The position numbers and the translations under genes are program-made. The notes beneath the pieces are model-generated. The model did no database searches and was not told where the DNA came from. It was given only the letters and a program-made list of their open reading frames with translations. Shown here piece after piece: positions 1 through 9,011 of a stretch of 64,000 bases of DNA; the first letter of the stretch is position 1; every line of letters begins with the position of its first letter. This stretch comes from Rhodospirillaceae bacterium. GTDB lineage: Bacteria > Pseudomonadota > Alphaproteobacteria > GCA-2731375. The stretch is taken from positions 186,001 through 250,000 of the forward strand of contig JABJKS010000089.1 in the NCBI GenBank assembly GCA_018660265.1, given 5' to 3'.

Positions 1-1
1 C

Positions 2-181
2 CAGGACACGGTGATTGTCAGCCATTTCGTCGCCATCAATGTGGCTGTCGGCGCGGCGCAAAATGATGAACGCCTGACCTTGTTCCGGCCCAATAATTGC
101 TCTGTCACGGTACTGGAAACAGACGGGCAAACCCTGTCCGTGGTTGAGTTGGGCGAGGTTTTGGAGACCGTCGTTAACTAG
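2..181 (+). CDS. Histidine phosphatase family protein, C-terminal fragment
   Basis: Only the last 59 codons are in the window; the gene begins upstream. The fragment opens with DTVIVSHFVAINVAVGAA, which fits the second-histidine strand of phosphoglycerate-mutase-like histidine phosphatases (the SH motif after a hydrophobic strand), and ends on a short beta-rich tail. The family removes or transfers phosphate through a phosphohistidine, but the first RHG motif lies outside the window, so activity and substrate cannot be judged. It ends 17 bases before the hydroxyacyl-CoA dehydrogenase gene on the same strand and may share its transcript. Confidence 0.6.
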   Translation, partial: QDTVIVSHFVAINVAVGAAQNDERLTLFRPNNCSVTVLETDGQTLSVVELGEVLETVVN

Positions 182-198
182 CAAATTGGTGATTTGAT

Positions 199-1161
199 AT
201 GACGCCCCAGGTTGATCCAAATGCCGTGCGTAATGTTACTTGTATTGGCTGCGGTGTTATCGGGGCCGGTTGGGTGGCGCATTTTTTGGCCCGGGGATTT
301 GCTGTTACTGCCTGGGACCCGTCACCTGAGGGGGAGGCTACCCTTCGTCATATTATCACAGCTGCCCGCCCCGCATTGATAGACCTTGGTCTAGACCCAG
401 AGGCAGGACAACTGACATATGCGCCCACTCTGGCAGCGGCCTGCGCGGCAGCTGAATTCGTCCAGGAAAGCGCGCCGGAGCGTTTGGATCTAAAGATTGA
501 ACTTTTGGCAGAGATCGACCGGGCCACGCCGCCCACCACTATCATCGCCTCATCTACCTCCGGGTTCCTGATGAATGATATGCAGGCCGGCGCTGCGCAT
601 CCCGAACGGATGGTCGTGGGGCATCCTTTCAATCCGCCCTATCTGTTGCCCTTGGTCGAAGTCGTCGGTGGCAAAAAGACCGCCCCAGGCGTGGTTGATC
701 GGGCCACGGCCTTTTACGAAGCGGCCGGAAAGACCGTAATCCCCATGGCCCGTGAAGTCCCAGGCTTCATCGCCGACCGTCTGCAACAGGCGATCTGGCA
801 CGAGGCCCTGCATATGATAGAGGCGGGGGAGGCGACCGTGGCCGAAATCGACAAGGCCATCGCGGCAGGACCCGGCCTGCGTTGGGCCATCATGGGCCAT
901 TGCCTGACCTTTCATCTGGCAGGAGGTGAAGGCGGCATGGCGCATTTTCTGGAACATTTTGACGCGGCGACCGGCGCTCCCTGGACCCGCCTGGCAGCAC
1001 CCGAGATGACGCCGGAATTGGAACAGGCCTTAATCACCGGCTGTGATGATGCCGCAGGTGGCAGATCCGTTGCTGAACTGACAGAACATCGGGACCGCTG
1101 TCTGGTTGCCCTGATGCGTGCCTTGGAAGCAGCACGGGCCCCGGATGGTGCCATTCCCTAA
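199..1161 (+). CDS. 3-hydroxyacyl-CoA dehydrogenase family protein, carnitine 3-dehydrogenase-like
   Basis: 320 residues. An N-terminal Rossmann domain carries the NAD-binding motif CIGCGVIGAGW (about residues 15-25). The family core GHPFNPPYLLPLVEVVGG (about 140-157) follows, then the C-terminal helical domain with PGFIADRLQQA and GPGLRWAIMG. The GPGLRWA and AGGEGGM elements resemble bacterial L-carnitine 3-dehydrogenases, which oxidise carnitine to 3-dehydrocarnitine with NAD. The same fold also serves hydroxybutyryl-CoA and gulonate dehydrogenases. Its stop overlaps the convergent small membrane gene by four bases. CaiC-like and CaiB-like genes near 29 and 34 kb fit a carnitine theme but are far away. 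Family is sure, substrate is not. Confidence 0.85.
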   Translation: MTPQVDPNAVRNVTCIGCGVIGAGWVAHFLARGFAVTAWDPSPEGEATLRHIITAARPALIDLGLDPEAGQLTYAPTLAAACAAAEFVQESAPERLDLKIELLAEIDRATPPTTIIASSTSGFLMNDMQAGAAHPERMVVGHPFNPPYLLPLVEVVGGKKTAPGVVDRATAFYEAAGKTVIPMAREVPGFIADRLQQAIWHEALHMIEAGEATVAEIDKAIAAGPGLRWAIMGHCLTFHLAGGEGGMAHFLEHFDAATGAPWTRLAAPEMTPELEQALITGCDDAAGGRSVAELTEHRDRCLVALMRALEAARAPDGAIP

Positions 1162-1340
1162 TCCGAAGTGCGGCGGAACACGGGGACCAGGAACACGAGA
1201 CAGGCGATCAGGAAAAACAAACCGCCAAGTCCCGACAGCCAATCGCCGCCTTTGATGGCAGAGGCAATAAAGAACAACGCCGAGACAATGAAAAGAAGCC
1301 AGCCGGCAATCTCAAACTTCTTACCGGTTGCCGGGCTCAA
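1158..1340 (-). CDS. Small two-helix membrane protein, TTG start
   Basis: 60 residues with two hydrophobic segments (about 13-29 and 36-53) separated by a short GGD turn, and a basic C-terminal tail (FRRTSD). I do not recognise a family. The TTG at 1340 is favoured because GGGAGG lies six bases upstream and no ATG is available in this frame. The gene begins 30 bases after the DUF1326 stop, so the two are probably co-transcribed. It is likely an inner-membrane hairpin protein. Confidence that it is a gene rests on the ribosome site, the membrane pattern and the operon position. Confidence 0.55.
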   Translation of the reverse strand: MSPATGKKFEIAGWLLFIVSALFFIASAIKGGDWLSGLGGLFFLIACLVFLVPVFRRTSD

Positions 1341-1370
1341 CGGTGGCCTCCCAGCGAACTCTGGGCGAAC

Positions 1371-1994
1371 TCAAGCGGCCCAGCTAAACGGGGCAAAATG
1401 GCCGTTGTTACCTTTGCCCTGCATCTCCAGATCAAGATCGAAAGCCTGTATACGCGTGAACTTTGACCGGGCCAGGGCCAGTCGCGTGTTGGCGGGATGC
1501 CCCGTGTTATCAATATAGAACGGCTGTCCGTTACCGTTGCGCGAGGGCACCCCCTCAATCTCGTAGGTCAATACACCGGGGATTTCCACCGACCGGGATA
1601 GGCCGTCCATGACGAAATTAATGGGTTTGAATTGCAGGCCGCGATAGTCACTGACCAGATTGTCCCGGATCATGCCGGGCACGCCGCCGGCCTCCCCACT
1701 GACAATGCCGCCCAGGGCGGTACGTTGAGCCTCGTCCGCGCTGTCATCCACCACATTGGCGAAAATCCAGTTGCCGTGGGACATCACCCTGCCTGAGCGG
1801 ATCACGAGGGCAAATTTCAATCCCCCCAGATCCACATCACCACATTGCCCCTGATCGATACGAAAAATCATAAGAGCCGTGCAATGGTCAAACGTCGCCT
1901 CCCCCTGGGGGTTGGTATAGATACACGGACATAGATAGTCGCAATTGCAGCTTTCCATGTACTCGCCACTGATGTTCCATTTATTCGCGCTCAT
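1371..1994 (-). CDS. DUF1326 domain-containing protein
   Basis: 207 residues. The N-terminal cysteine cluster YMESCNCDYLCPCIY (about 12-26) and the GxxxFDHC stretch are hallmarks of the DUF1326 family, whose function is not established. The clustered cysteines suggest a metal site or redox role, but this is inference. No signal peptide is visible, so it is probably cytoplasmic. The start ATG has GGGAGG a few bases upstream. The 60-residue membrane protein follows on the same strand, so the pair may work together at the membrane. Confidence 0.8.
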   Translation of the reverse strand: MSANKWNISGEYMESCNCDYLCPCIYTNPQGEATFDHCTALMIFRIDQGQCGDVDLGGLKFALVIRSGRVMSHGNWIFANVVDDSADEAQRTALGGIVSGEAGGVPGMIRDNLVSDYRGLQFKPINFVMDGLSRSVEIPGVLTYEIEGVPSRNGNGQPFYIDNTGHPANTRLALARSKFTRIQAFDLDLEMQGKGNNGHFAPFSWAA

Positions 1995-2033
1995 ATCATG
2001 CCTCCCTCTATCAAGTTTATTTTAAACATGATC

Positions 2034-2107
2034 GGACTGTTAAGAAAAGAGCAATTGAACCAACCACTTGGATCACAAAAGTGACTCTATTTGATTGAAA
2101 ATTGCTC
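2034..2107. repeat. Dispersed hairpin repeat, family A, copy 1 (degenerate)
   Basis: This copy keeps the second arm of the family seen more fully at 5423-5523: GAGCAATTGAACCAA, CACTTGGATCACAA, then TTGATTGAAAATTGCTC. The outer GAGCAATT/AATTGCTC ends pair and enclose an inner imperfect stem. The first hairpin (GAGCATTTCC type) is missing. The edge of the repeat supplies the stop codon of the neighbouring nitronate monooxygenase gene. Confidence 0.7.
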
Positions 2108-3182
2108 AAGGGGTAAGTGCGGCCATTCGTTCGCCGGCGTCCCGCGCCAGCTGCCGGGTTAGATCCTCTGCCCCAATGACCTGGGCTAGGCCAGCCGCCT
2201 GACCCGACCACAACGACGAGAAATCGCCGCTGTCCTTGGCTTCCGCCGCCGCCTTTAGGGGTGCCAATGCGCCACCAGCTGTAGGAAAGGCCGGGGCCAT
2301 ATCAGACATCGGTCCAACGTCCCGCATAATGCGGTTCATTATTCCACGTGCCGGCCTGCCGGAGAACACATTCGTCAGCGCGGTTTGGCCTTCATCCGTG
2401 GCCATCAACGCGGCGCGATGCAGGTCACTCACCAAACTTTCCGGCGTGAACAGATAGGCCGTGCCGATTTGCACAGCGGCAGCCCCCAAGGCAAAGGCCG
2501 CAGCCATGCCACGGCCATCAGCAATTCCGCCCGCCGCAATAACCGGCACCGACACCGCATCGACGACTTGCGGCACCAGCGCAAAGGTGCCCGCCTGGGT
2601 CGAGATATCATCGCTTAGAAACATGCCGCGATGACCACCCGCTTCGTAGCCTTGGGCAATGATGGCATCGCACCCGCGTTCTTCCAGCCAGCGGGCCTCT
2701 GCCACCGACGTGGCGGAACTGATGATCCGGCAACCGACCGCCTTCACGCGGTCCAACAAATCTGGGGCCGGCAGGCCGAAATGGAAGCTGATCACTTCCG
2801 GCGAGATATCTTCGACAATCTCGCACATGGCAGCATCAAATGGCGATCGGCTCGCAGCTGGTGCAGTGGCTGATTTATCCAGACCAAATTCGTCATAGTA
2901 ACCGCCCAGATGATCCTTCCAGGCCTTTGCACGACCGGGATCAGCTGGAATAGGATCGTGGCAAAAGAAATTCAGGTTGATAGGACGGTCTGTTTGTTGT
3001 CGGATAACGCCAACTTCGGCCCGCATCTTGTCAGCCCCCAGCATGGCACAAGGCAATGAACCCACACCCCCGCCTTTGGCCGCTGCAATCGCCAAGGCCG
3101 CGCCACCGGCACCCGCCATGGGGGCCTGAATGATAGGCAGTTCCACATCGATCAAGTCAAGGAATGTGCGGTTTGGCCACAT
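2106..3182 (-). CDS. Nitronate monooxygenase family flavoprotein
   Basis: 358 residues, a TIM-barrel FMN enzyme of the 2-nitropropane dioxygenase/nitronate monooxygenase family. Visible marks are the N-terminal PIIQAPMAGAGG (about 16-27), the substrate-region motif AQGYEAGGHRG (about 176-186) with the family histidine, and the phosphate-binding VIAAGGIADGRGMAAAFALG (about 214-233). Family members oxidise nitronates with O2, but many annotated members have other or unknown roles. It starts six bases after the acyl-CoA synthetase stop, so the two form an operon. The stop codon falls inside the end of a dispersed repeat, so the original C-terminus may have been altered. A distant paralogue lies at 23644. 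Confidence 0.85.
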   Translation of the reverse strand: MWPNRTFLDLIDVELPIIQAPMAGAGGAALAIAAAKGGGVGSLPCAMLGADKMRAEVGVIRQQTDRPINLNFFCHDPIPADPGRAKAWKDHLGGYYDEFGLDKSATAPAASRSPFDAAMCEIVEDISPEVISFHFGLPAPDLLDRVKAVGCRIISSATSVAEARWLEERGCDAIIAQGYEAGGHRGMFLSDDISTQAGTFALVPQVVDAVSVPVIAAGGIADGRGMAAAFALGAAAVQIGTAYLFTPESLVSDLHRAALMATDEGQTALTNVFSGRPARGIMNRIMRDVGPMSDMAPAFPTAGGALAPLKAAAEAKDSGDFSSLWSGQAAGLAQVIGAEDLTRQLARDAGERMAALTP

Positions 3183-3188
3183 GATTAT

Positions 3189-5327
3189 TCAATCCGATTG
3201 AGTAATGATCAGGGCATCGACGGCGACGGCACCCTCGCCTTTTGCCCTCACCAGCAGAGGATTAATATCGATGCTTTCGATAACATCACCATTCGCCGCA
3301 GCGTAGACCGAAAGTTGGGCCAGCGCCATGGCCAGGGCATCCACGTCCGCCGGGGCCTGGCCGCGCACGCCGTCGAGCATGGCCCGGCCGCGTACTTCAT
3401 TGATCATCCGGTGCGCCTCATCCACCCCAAAGGGCGCGATGCGGAAGGTGACGTCTTTCAGGACTTCGACAAATATCCCACCTAGTCCGAACAGCACCAC
3501 GGGGCCAAACACCGGATCCCGGTGTACGCCGATAATGGTTTCAACCCCGCCTGAGACCATGGGTGCCACCAAGATCCCGTCGATGGCCGCATCCCTGGCG
3601 TGCTGTCCAACGGCGGCCATGATTGCCTGATACCCGGCCCGCACTTCATCCACGGTTTGCAGGTTCAACTTCACCCCGCCAATGTCCGATTTATGCTGAA
3701 TATCCGGCGAGACGATTTTCATCACCACCGGATACCCCACCTCCATCGCCGCCTGCGCCGCATCATCAGCGGAATTGGCCAAGCGTCCCGGTGTCATGGG
3801 AAGACCTGCCTTGGCCAGGATATCGCCGGCCTCAATCTCGCTCAACGCACGCCTGGGCGGAGCGACAGCCTCGTTGGGCAGGGCGGGCGGGCTATCGGCG
3901 GTGGACCCAGGTGCCGCGCGGGCGAAGCTTTTGCCGAAATCCACCAGGGCGGCAATGGCACGGATAGCCCGGTTCGGATCTTCGATTACAAGATATTTCA
4001 GGCCTTCCAGATACTCCCGTTCCGGGCCGTGGCAGACCATGGACAGGATCATCAAATCGTCGGGGTAATCCGCACGCACATTCTCCAACACTTCGCGGAT
4101 CTGAGCCATCATCCGGGGTGAGAAACCCACCGTAGACAAAAACACCAGGGTGGCATCGCAGTCGCCCTCGCTCAACATGGTGCGCAGGCTGCCTTCAAAC
4201 ACCGGCATGTCGTTCAACATCTGTGCCGTTGTATCCACCGGGTTGCGCACGGCGGCCAGCGGCATCAACGCCTTCAGTTTCTTTTGCGCCTTTTCAGGCA
4301 GCTCCGGCACCTCCAAGTCATACATTGCCGCGATATCGGATGTCAGAACGCCAATGCCGCCCGAAATGGTCACGATGCCAAGGCGGTTGCGGGCGGGAAA
4401 TTGCCCCGCCGCGGCGGCACCTGATACATCCAGCAACTCGTCCAGGGAATAAACCCTGACCACCCCATATTGCCGGAACATGGCGTCATAGATGGCATCT
4501 GCGCCTGCCAGGGACGCGGTATGGCTGTTGGCAGCCACTGCGCCCACCTCGGATGCACCAACTTTCATCATGACCACCGCCTTGCCATTGGCGCGGGCGG
4601 CGGCAAAGGCCTGCATCAGACGTTCAGGCTTACGGGTACCTTCGATATAGGCGGCGATGACAGTGGTACCGGGGTCTGTCGCGCAATGGGCGATACAATC
4701 GGCCACATCCACATCAACCTCGTTGCCGGTGGTGATCCAATTGCGCACGCCCAGGCCCCGCTCCCGCGCCAGCACCAGGGTATGACCGCCCACGGCACCG
4801 GACTGGCTGATGATCGAGATATTGCCAGGTTTGGGCCAGCCGTGTTCAAAAAATGACGCGAAGGTGCCAATGGCAAAAGATGCCGGGTTGAGCGTTCCCA
4901 TACAGTTCGGCCCGACCATGCGGATATCATGCTGGGCGGCAATTTCGGCCAGCTCTGCCTGCCAGGCTACGCCTTCCTCGCTGACTTCGGAAAAACCGGA
5001 GGAAAAGATTACCACTGAACGCACCCCGGCCTCGGCGCAATTTCGCACCGCATCCACCACCAGGGGCGCGGGCACCGTGACGATGCACATATCCACGGCC
5101 TCGGGAAGATCGCGGATATCCTTGTAGGCCTGCAGGCCCTGGATCACGCCGCCACGAGGATTGATGGGATAAATCGTGCCTGTGAAACCCGCCTCTTTCA
5201 TAAAACGGATGGGGCGGCCGCCGAATTTCTGGATATTGTCCGAGGCGCCGATAATGGCGATGGTCTTCGGATCGAACAGGGGGAGAAGGGAACTTGCTTG
5301 GCTTGACACTGTCGTAGCTCCATCCAT
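3189..5327 (-). CDS. NDP-forming acyl-CoA synthetase (acetate-CoA ligase family)
   Basis: About 712 residues from this start. Domain order is CoA-binding Rossmann (IAIIGASDN near the start), a succinyl-CoA-ligase-like flavodoxin domain with the phosphohistidine loop NSHTASLAGADAIYD, and a C-terminal ATP-grasp domain with VGYPVVMKIVSPDIQHKSD and VLFGLGGIFVEVLKD. The family makes acyl-CoA from carboxylate, CoA and ATP with release of ADP. The frame stays open to an ATG at 5384, but that leader looks non-homologous. A GTG at 5303 has GGAG eight bases upstream and is a serious alternative to the ATG at 5327 used here. It leads an operon with the nitronate monooxygenase. The acid activated is unknown. 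Confidence 0.85.
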   Translation of the reverse strand: MDGATTVSSQASSLLPLFDPKTIAIIGASDNIQKFGGRPIRFMKEAGFTGTIYPINPRGGVIQGLQAYKDIRDLPEAVDMCIVTVPAPLVVDAVRNCAEAGVRSVVIFSSGFSEVSEEGVAWQAELAEIAAQHDIRMVGPNCMGTLNPASFAIGTFASFFEHGWPKPGNISIISQSGAVGGHTLVLARERGLGVRNWITTGNEVDVDVADCIAHCATDPGTTVIAAYIEGTRKPERLMQAFAAARANGKAVVMMKVGASEVGAVAANSHTASLAGADAIYDAMFRQYGVVRVYSLDELLDVSGAAAAGQFPARNRLGIVTISGGIGVLTSDIAAMYDLEVPELPEKAQKKLKALMPLAAVRNPVDTTAQMLNDMPVFEGSLRTMLSEGDCDATLVFLSTVGFSPRMMAQIREVLENVRADYPDDLMILSMVCHGPEREYLEGLKYLVIEDPNRAIRAIAALVDFGKSFARAAPGSTADSPPALPNEAVAPPRRALSEIEAGDILAKAGLPMTPGRLANSADDAAQAAMEVGYPVVMKIVSPDIQHKSDIGGVKLNLQTVDEVRAGYQAIMAAVGQHARDAAIDGILVAPMVSGGVETIIGVHRDPVFGPVVLFGLGGIFVEVLKDVTFRIAPFGVDEAHRMINEVRGRAMLDGVRGQAPADVDALAMALAQLSVYAAANGDVIESIDINPLLVRAKGEGAVAVDALIITQSD

Positions 5328-5389
5328 TGGCGGCCAGGAAGAAGCGGAATGGCCGCACCTTTTCCTTAAAATATCCCTATGCAAAAGCT

Positions 5390-5420
5390 ACGGCGCGGAG
5401 CAGAAATTGCCCCGCGCCGT
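5390..5420 (-). terminator. Hairpin downstream of the TRAP operon
   Basis: Perfect nine-base inverted repeat ACGGCGCGG / CCGCGCCGT around a 13-base loop. Read on the minus strand it lies after the TRAP permease gene and the family A repeat and is followed by AGCTTTTGC, so the T-tract is weak. It probably slows or ends transcription from the TRAP operon, perhaps with Rho. Confidence 0.4.
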
Positions 5421-5422
5421 TT

Positions 5423-5523
5423 AGAGCATTTCCAACTAGGAAATGCTCTGACTCTTAAGAATAGAGCAATTGAACCAATCACTTGGATCACAAGAGTGAT
5501 TCCAATTGATTGAAAATTGCTCT
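5423..5523. repeat. Dispersed hairpin repeat, family A, most complete copy
   Basis: Two hairpins in series. The first is GAGCATTTCC-AACTA-GGAAATGCTC, a perfect ten-base stem. A linker GACTCTTAAGAAT follows. The second is a long imperfect stem closed by AGAGCAATT / AATTGCTCT with an inner AATCACT / AGTGATT pair. Related copies are at 2034 and 37757. It ends 14 bases from the TRAP permease stop. No open frame is present. Confidence 0.8.
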
Positions 5524-5536
5524 AGCCCGTACACAA

Positions 5537-7516
5537 CTATGCCGTTGCGGCCACACCCCGGTTCAGGAACCAGGTCAGAGCAACCGCAGGCGCCAGTACC
5601 ACCGCACCGGCGAGCGCCAATTCAAGGTTCGCATAGCCGGTGAACTCCCCACCGGGCACGGCGAACAACAGGGCGGCAAGCAACAAAACCCCCCTGATCG
5701 GCCATTGCAAAACACTGTGGGTCGCGACATTGCCGACACCCAGCAGATAACCTTGCAAGGCACCTGCTAACAGGATGATGCCGATGACAGCAGTGCTGAA
5801 GACATTAATGATCTCCCCCCACTCCCCCTGCATAATCAGGGCTGGGTTCAAGACAAAGAAGAACGGTATGAAATAGATCACCGATCCTAATCGCATGGCC
5901 TCGAACCCGGTTCGCATCGGTTTAGCCTGAGCCAGAGAGGCCGCCGCAAAAGCACCCAATGCCACTGGTGGCGTGATGAACGACAGCATGCCCCAGTACA
6001 ACATGAACAAATGCACTGCCATGGGGTTCAAGCCGGATTCGGTCAACGCAGGTGCCAATGTAATGGCCAGAATAATATAGGCCACAGTCACCGTCACCCC
6101 GATGCCCATGATGAACGAAGCCAAAGCCCCCATCATCAACAAGACGACCACCGAGTCCCCGGCCATGGACAACAACTCATTCGCCAGGGTGGAGATTTTA
6201 CCGGTCAGGGACAAAGCACCGACAATCATCCCAATACCCGCCAAAATCGCCGCCAGCTCGACAAACAAACGGCCGACACCAACAATAAAGTCAATGAAGC
6301 CATTGAAATCCCAGCGACTGGCTTTGATGAACTGGTTGATCACAATCAACAAGACGGTGGCGTAGTAAGGTGCCAATGCTTCTCGTTGCAGAAACATCAA
6401 CATCCAGATCAGCAAGGCAAACACGGTAACGTAATGCCAGCCTTCAAACAGGGTCTTGCGAACGGAGGGCATTTCCTCCTTCGGCAGACCTTCCAGCTTC
6501 ATGCGCGCGGCATAACTGTCGATCTGTATAAACAGGCCGAAGAAATACAACACCGAGGGGATTACGGCAGCGATGACGATATCGGAATAAGGCACTTCCA
6601 AATAGGTCGCCATGACAAAGGCGGTGGAGCCCATGATGGGCGGCATCAAAACCCCACCCGTAGAAGCACAGGCCTCAACCCCACCAGCATAATGAGGGGA
6701 AAAGCCCGTGCGTTTCATGGCGGGAATGGACAATGCGCCAGTGGTCAAAACGTTGGTGATGACACTGCCGCTCATGGAACCCATCAGGCCGGAAGCGAAA
6801 ATGGCCACCTTGGCCGGACCACCGCGGACATGTCCTAACAAGGCAAACGCCAGGTTCAGGAAGAATGTGCCACCGCCGGTGTATTGCAACGCCACCCCGA
6901 ACATCAAAAAGCCGATCACCAGATTGGCGAAGGCCCGGAACGGAATACCGAAAATACCTTCCGAGGAGACCGCATGATAGGCCAGGGCAACCGTGAAATC
7001 CTCATTCGAGGCATCAAAGGGCACCGGCAGATAATCTGCATATACCGGATAAAGGGAAACGACGAACACCACCAAAAAAACCGGCGGGCCACCGGCCCGG
7101 CGCACAGCTTCCAATGCCAGCAGCCAGAGAACGATAGCGGCATATTTGATGTGATCAGGGGCGGCATATTCCCAACCCAGATCGACAATATCCCTGGCAT
7201 AAACCAAGAAATAGATATTCACCCCGAAAGCAATCAATGCCAATGCGATATCATAAATCGGCACCGTGGCACCGGTCTTGCTGTTGGCCGGAAAAATCAA
7301 AAACACCATGGGCAGTAAAACCGCCAACAAGGCGTAAAAATACTGGGTATCGATGGCAACGAAGCCACCAAACCGACCCAGATTAAACAGCTGATAGACA
7401 GATATGACGAGGGAGAGCACCGTCCCCGATACGAGGACCCACTTCCAAAACGGAGTCAACCGGCGATAGCGGTGATCCGCTGTCGCCGGTTGTTCCTGTA
7501 CAGACGATTGAGACAT
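5537..7516 (-). CDS. TRAP transporter fused permease subunit (4TM-12TM)
   Basis: 659 residues, almost wholly hydrophobic, about 16-18 predicted helices. It fuses the small DctQ-like and large DctM-like parts as usual for TRAP systems of the TAXI type. The conserved core VACASTGGVLMPPIMGSTAF-like stretch (seen here as GGVEACASTGGVLMPP) and the later ITPPVALGAFAAASLA (about 519-534) mark the large-subunit transport repeats. It imports an organic anion with Na+ or H+ from the periplasmic binding protein encoded 14 bases upstream. The substrate is unknown; TAXI systems often take dicarboxylates, glutamate or other carboxylates. Neighbouring acyl-CoA synthetase genes fit carboxylate uptake. Confidence 0.92.
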   Translation of the reverse strand: MSQSSVQEQPATADHRYRRLTPFWKWVLVSGTVLSLVISVYQLFNLGRFGGFVAIDTQYFYALLAVLLPMVFLIFPANSKTGATVPIYDIALALIAFGVNIYFLVYARDIVDLGWEYAAPDHIKYAAIVLWLLALEAVRRAGGPPVFLVVFVVSLYPVYADYLPVPFDASNEDFTVALAYHAVSSEGIFGIPFRAFANLVIGFLMFGVALQYTGGGTFFLNLAFALLGHVRGGPAKVAIFASGLMGSMSGSVITNVLTTGALSIPAMKRTGFSPHYAGGVEACASTGGVLMPPIMGSTAFVMATYLEVPYSDIVIAAVIPSVLYFFGLFIQIDSYAARMKLEGLPKEEMPSVRKTLFEGWHYVTVFALLIWMLMFLQREALAPYYATVLLIVINQFIKASRWDFNGFIDFIVGVGRLFVELAAILAGIGMIVGALSLTGKISTLANELLSMAGDSVVVLLMMGALASFIMGIGVTVTVAYIILAITLAPALTESGLNPMAVHLFMLYWGMLSFITPPVALGAFAAASLAQAKPMRTGFEAMRLGSVIYFIPFFFVLNPALIMQGEWGEIINVFSTAVIGIILLAGALQGYLLGVGNVATHSVLQWPIRGVLLLAALLFAVPGGEFTGYANLELALAGAVVLAPAVALTWFLNRGVAATA

Positions 7517-7530
7517 ATTTTCCTATGAAC

Positions 7531-8691
7531 TCAATTGAAAACCAAAGGCAGACCAGCCTTTTTCAATGTCATGGCGCGTGCTGCCATCCATTTCATTTTC
7601 AAGTCTTCTTTTGACATGCTGTCCTTACCGGGCAGCGCCTTCCAAGCGGCCATCAGCATGTTCTGACGCTTGTTCAGCTTGTCATTGTGGGCTTGTGCTG
7701 CATCGGACCAGATGCCGACTTCCTTCCAATATTGGATCGCACCTTTGTGGTATGGCAGGGCCCAGGTCATGTTCTGGTTCTTGATCGACCAACCAGCGGC
7801 ACCTGGTGCGGCACCTTTGTAGTTGTCGAATTGAGAAACCACGCCTTTAACCATTGAATAGACCACACCAGCGTCTTTATCGGTGTTGGTGATCAGGGCC
7901 GGATAAGCATAGGTCGCGCCTTGGTGCGGCGCATCCTTGGAAATGTTGGCACCCGAGGTCGCCACGTGCATTTGGTTCACCGGATGGGCATTCGCCATGC
8001 GGGCCCAGCCTTCTTTGTCGTCATGCATCAGCTGCGGCCAATGAATGCCACGCGGGGAAGCTGCCAAACGCTTTGCGTGAGGTGTAATCGTGCTCATAAA
8101 AGCGGCATCGGACTGGCCGTTGATGATGGCATCGACAGAGGCCTTAAAGCCGGAGACTTCAACCTTCGTCACGTCATCCCAGGACAAACCGGCAAATGCC
8201 AGGTTGGCCGCAACGTTCCAGTTCAAGGCATCGCCCGCACGTACCCAAGAGACGCGCTTGCCTTTAATGTCGGCAACAGTATTGATACCGGCGTCCTTGG
8301 CGGTTGCCAACGCCAGATTATGCGTGCCAATGGCTGTCATAACCACTTGGAAATCCTGCGGGCCCCATTCTTTGGAGGCAAACAGCAGAACGCCTTCCTG
8401 GCCGAAATAAGCCGCGATACCACAGGCGCAGAAATCGGCCCGCTTGTCCCGCAGCGGGGCCATGCGTGAAACATCGTTCTTGCCCGGAATAATCCGCAGC
8501 GTCGTACCATAGGCTTTCTTAATAGCGTTACCGATAGCGACTGATTGCGCATAGCCCGAGGCGGTGGTGCCATAGGCCGTCCAAGACACTTTTTTCGGTA
8601 ACATCACATCGCCCGCCATGGCGCTGCTGGCCATGCCGAAACTGGCCGCGACAGCGATTGCCGCTGCCGTACGGAATATTTTACTGTTCAT
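7531..8691 (-). CDS. TAXI family TRAP transporter periplasmic binding protein
   Basis: 386 residues from the ATG at 8691, which has GGGAG about ten bases upstream. The open frame runs further up to 8733 but that part precedes the signal peptide. The signal sequence has a basic start (MNSKIFR), a hydrophobic core and a likely cleavage after SSAMA. The mature protein has the TAXI pattern YGTTASGYAQSVAIGNA and later GDALNWNVAANLAFAGLSWDD. It binds the substrate in the periplasm and hands it to the fused permease encoded directly downstream. It is the first gene of the operon. Ligand unknown. Confidence 0.92.
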   Translation of the reverse strand: MNSKIFRTAAAIAVAASFGMASSAMAGDVMLPKKVSWTAYGTTASGYAQSVAIGNAIKKAYGTTLRIIPGKNDVSRMAPLRDKRADFCACGIAAYFGQEGVLLFASKEWGPQDFQVVMTAIGTHNLALATAKDAGINTVADIKGKRVSWVRAGDALNWNVAANLAFAGLSWDDVTKVEVSGFKASVDAIINGQSDAAFMSTITPHAKRLAASPRGIHWPQLMHDDKEGWARMANAHPVNQMHVATSGANISKDAPHQGATYAYPALITNTDKDAGVVYSMVKGVVSQFDNYKGAAPGAAGWSIKNQNMTWALPYHKGAIQYWKEVGIWSDAAQAHNDKLNKRQNMLMAAWKALPGKDSMSKEDLKMKWMAARAMTLKKAGLPLVFN

Positions 8692-9011
8692 TTCTTGATT
8701 TCTCCCTAAGACGTTGCCCCACCCCCAGACCACACATTAGGTGCGATCCAAACACGGAAAACAACATACGACCCGTTCAATAATGACGGAAATTCATTTG
8801 CCTTCACGTTCGAAGTTTGATTGTGGCCTGTTGCGATAAGGCCGTCAATGCACCTATGGTCCCGCGCGCCCAGTTTCATGGTTCATTGCCGCCCGCACCA
8901 ATGATCATTGTGCCGCCTGATAGCAACAGTTAGGCTTGGCAATCAGGCCTGACAGTTAAGCTAGTGTGGGAATTTTGCAGTTCCAATCAATTTTTTTACA
9001 GGGTGGCGCGA
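8692..9011. other. Divergent intergenic region, 320 bases
   Basis: This lies between the TRAP binding-protein gene (minus) and the acyl-CoA dehydrogenase gene (plus) and must hold both promoters. I see a perfect ten-base palindrome AATGATCATT at 8900-8909, a possible operator, and a TTGGCA at 8936-8941 that could be a plus-strand -35, but its matching -10 (AGCTAG) is poor. No RNA gene or coding frame is apparent. Confidence 0.4.

Noticed and set aside
6011-6838. Open frame of 275 codons on the plus strand
   Set aside because: It runs antisense to the TRAP permease and is rich in His, Gln and Asn, the usual shadow of hydrophobic codons. No domain is present.
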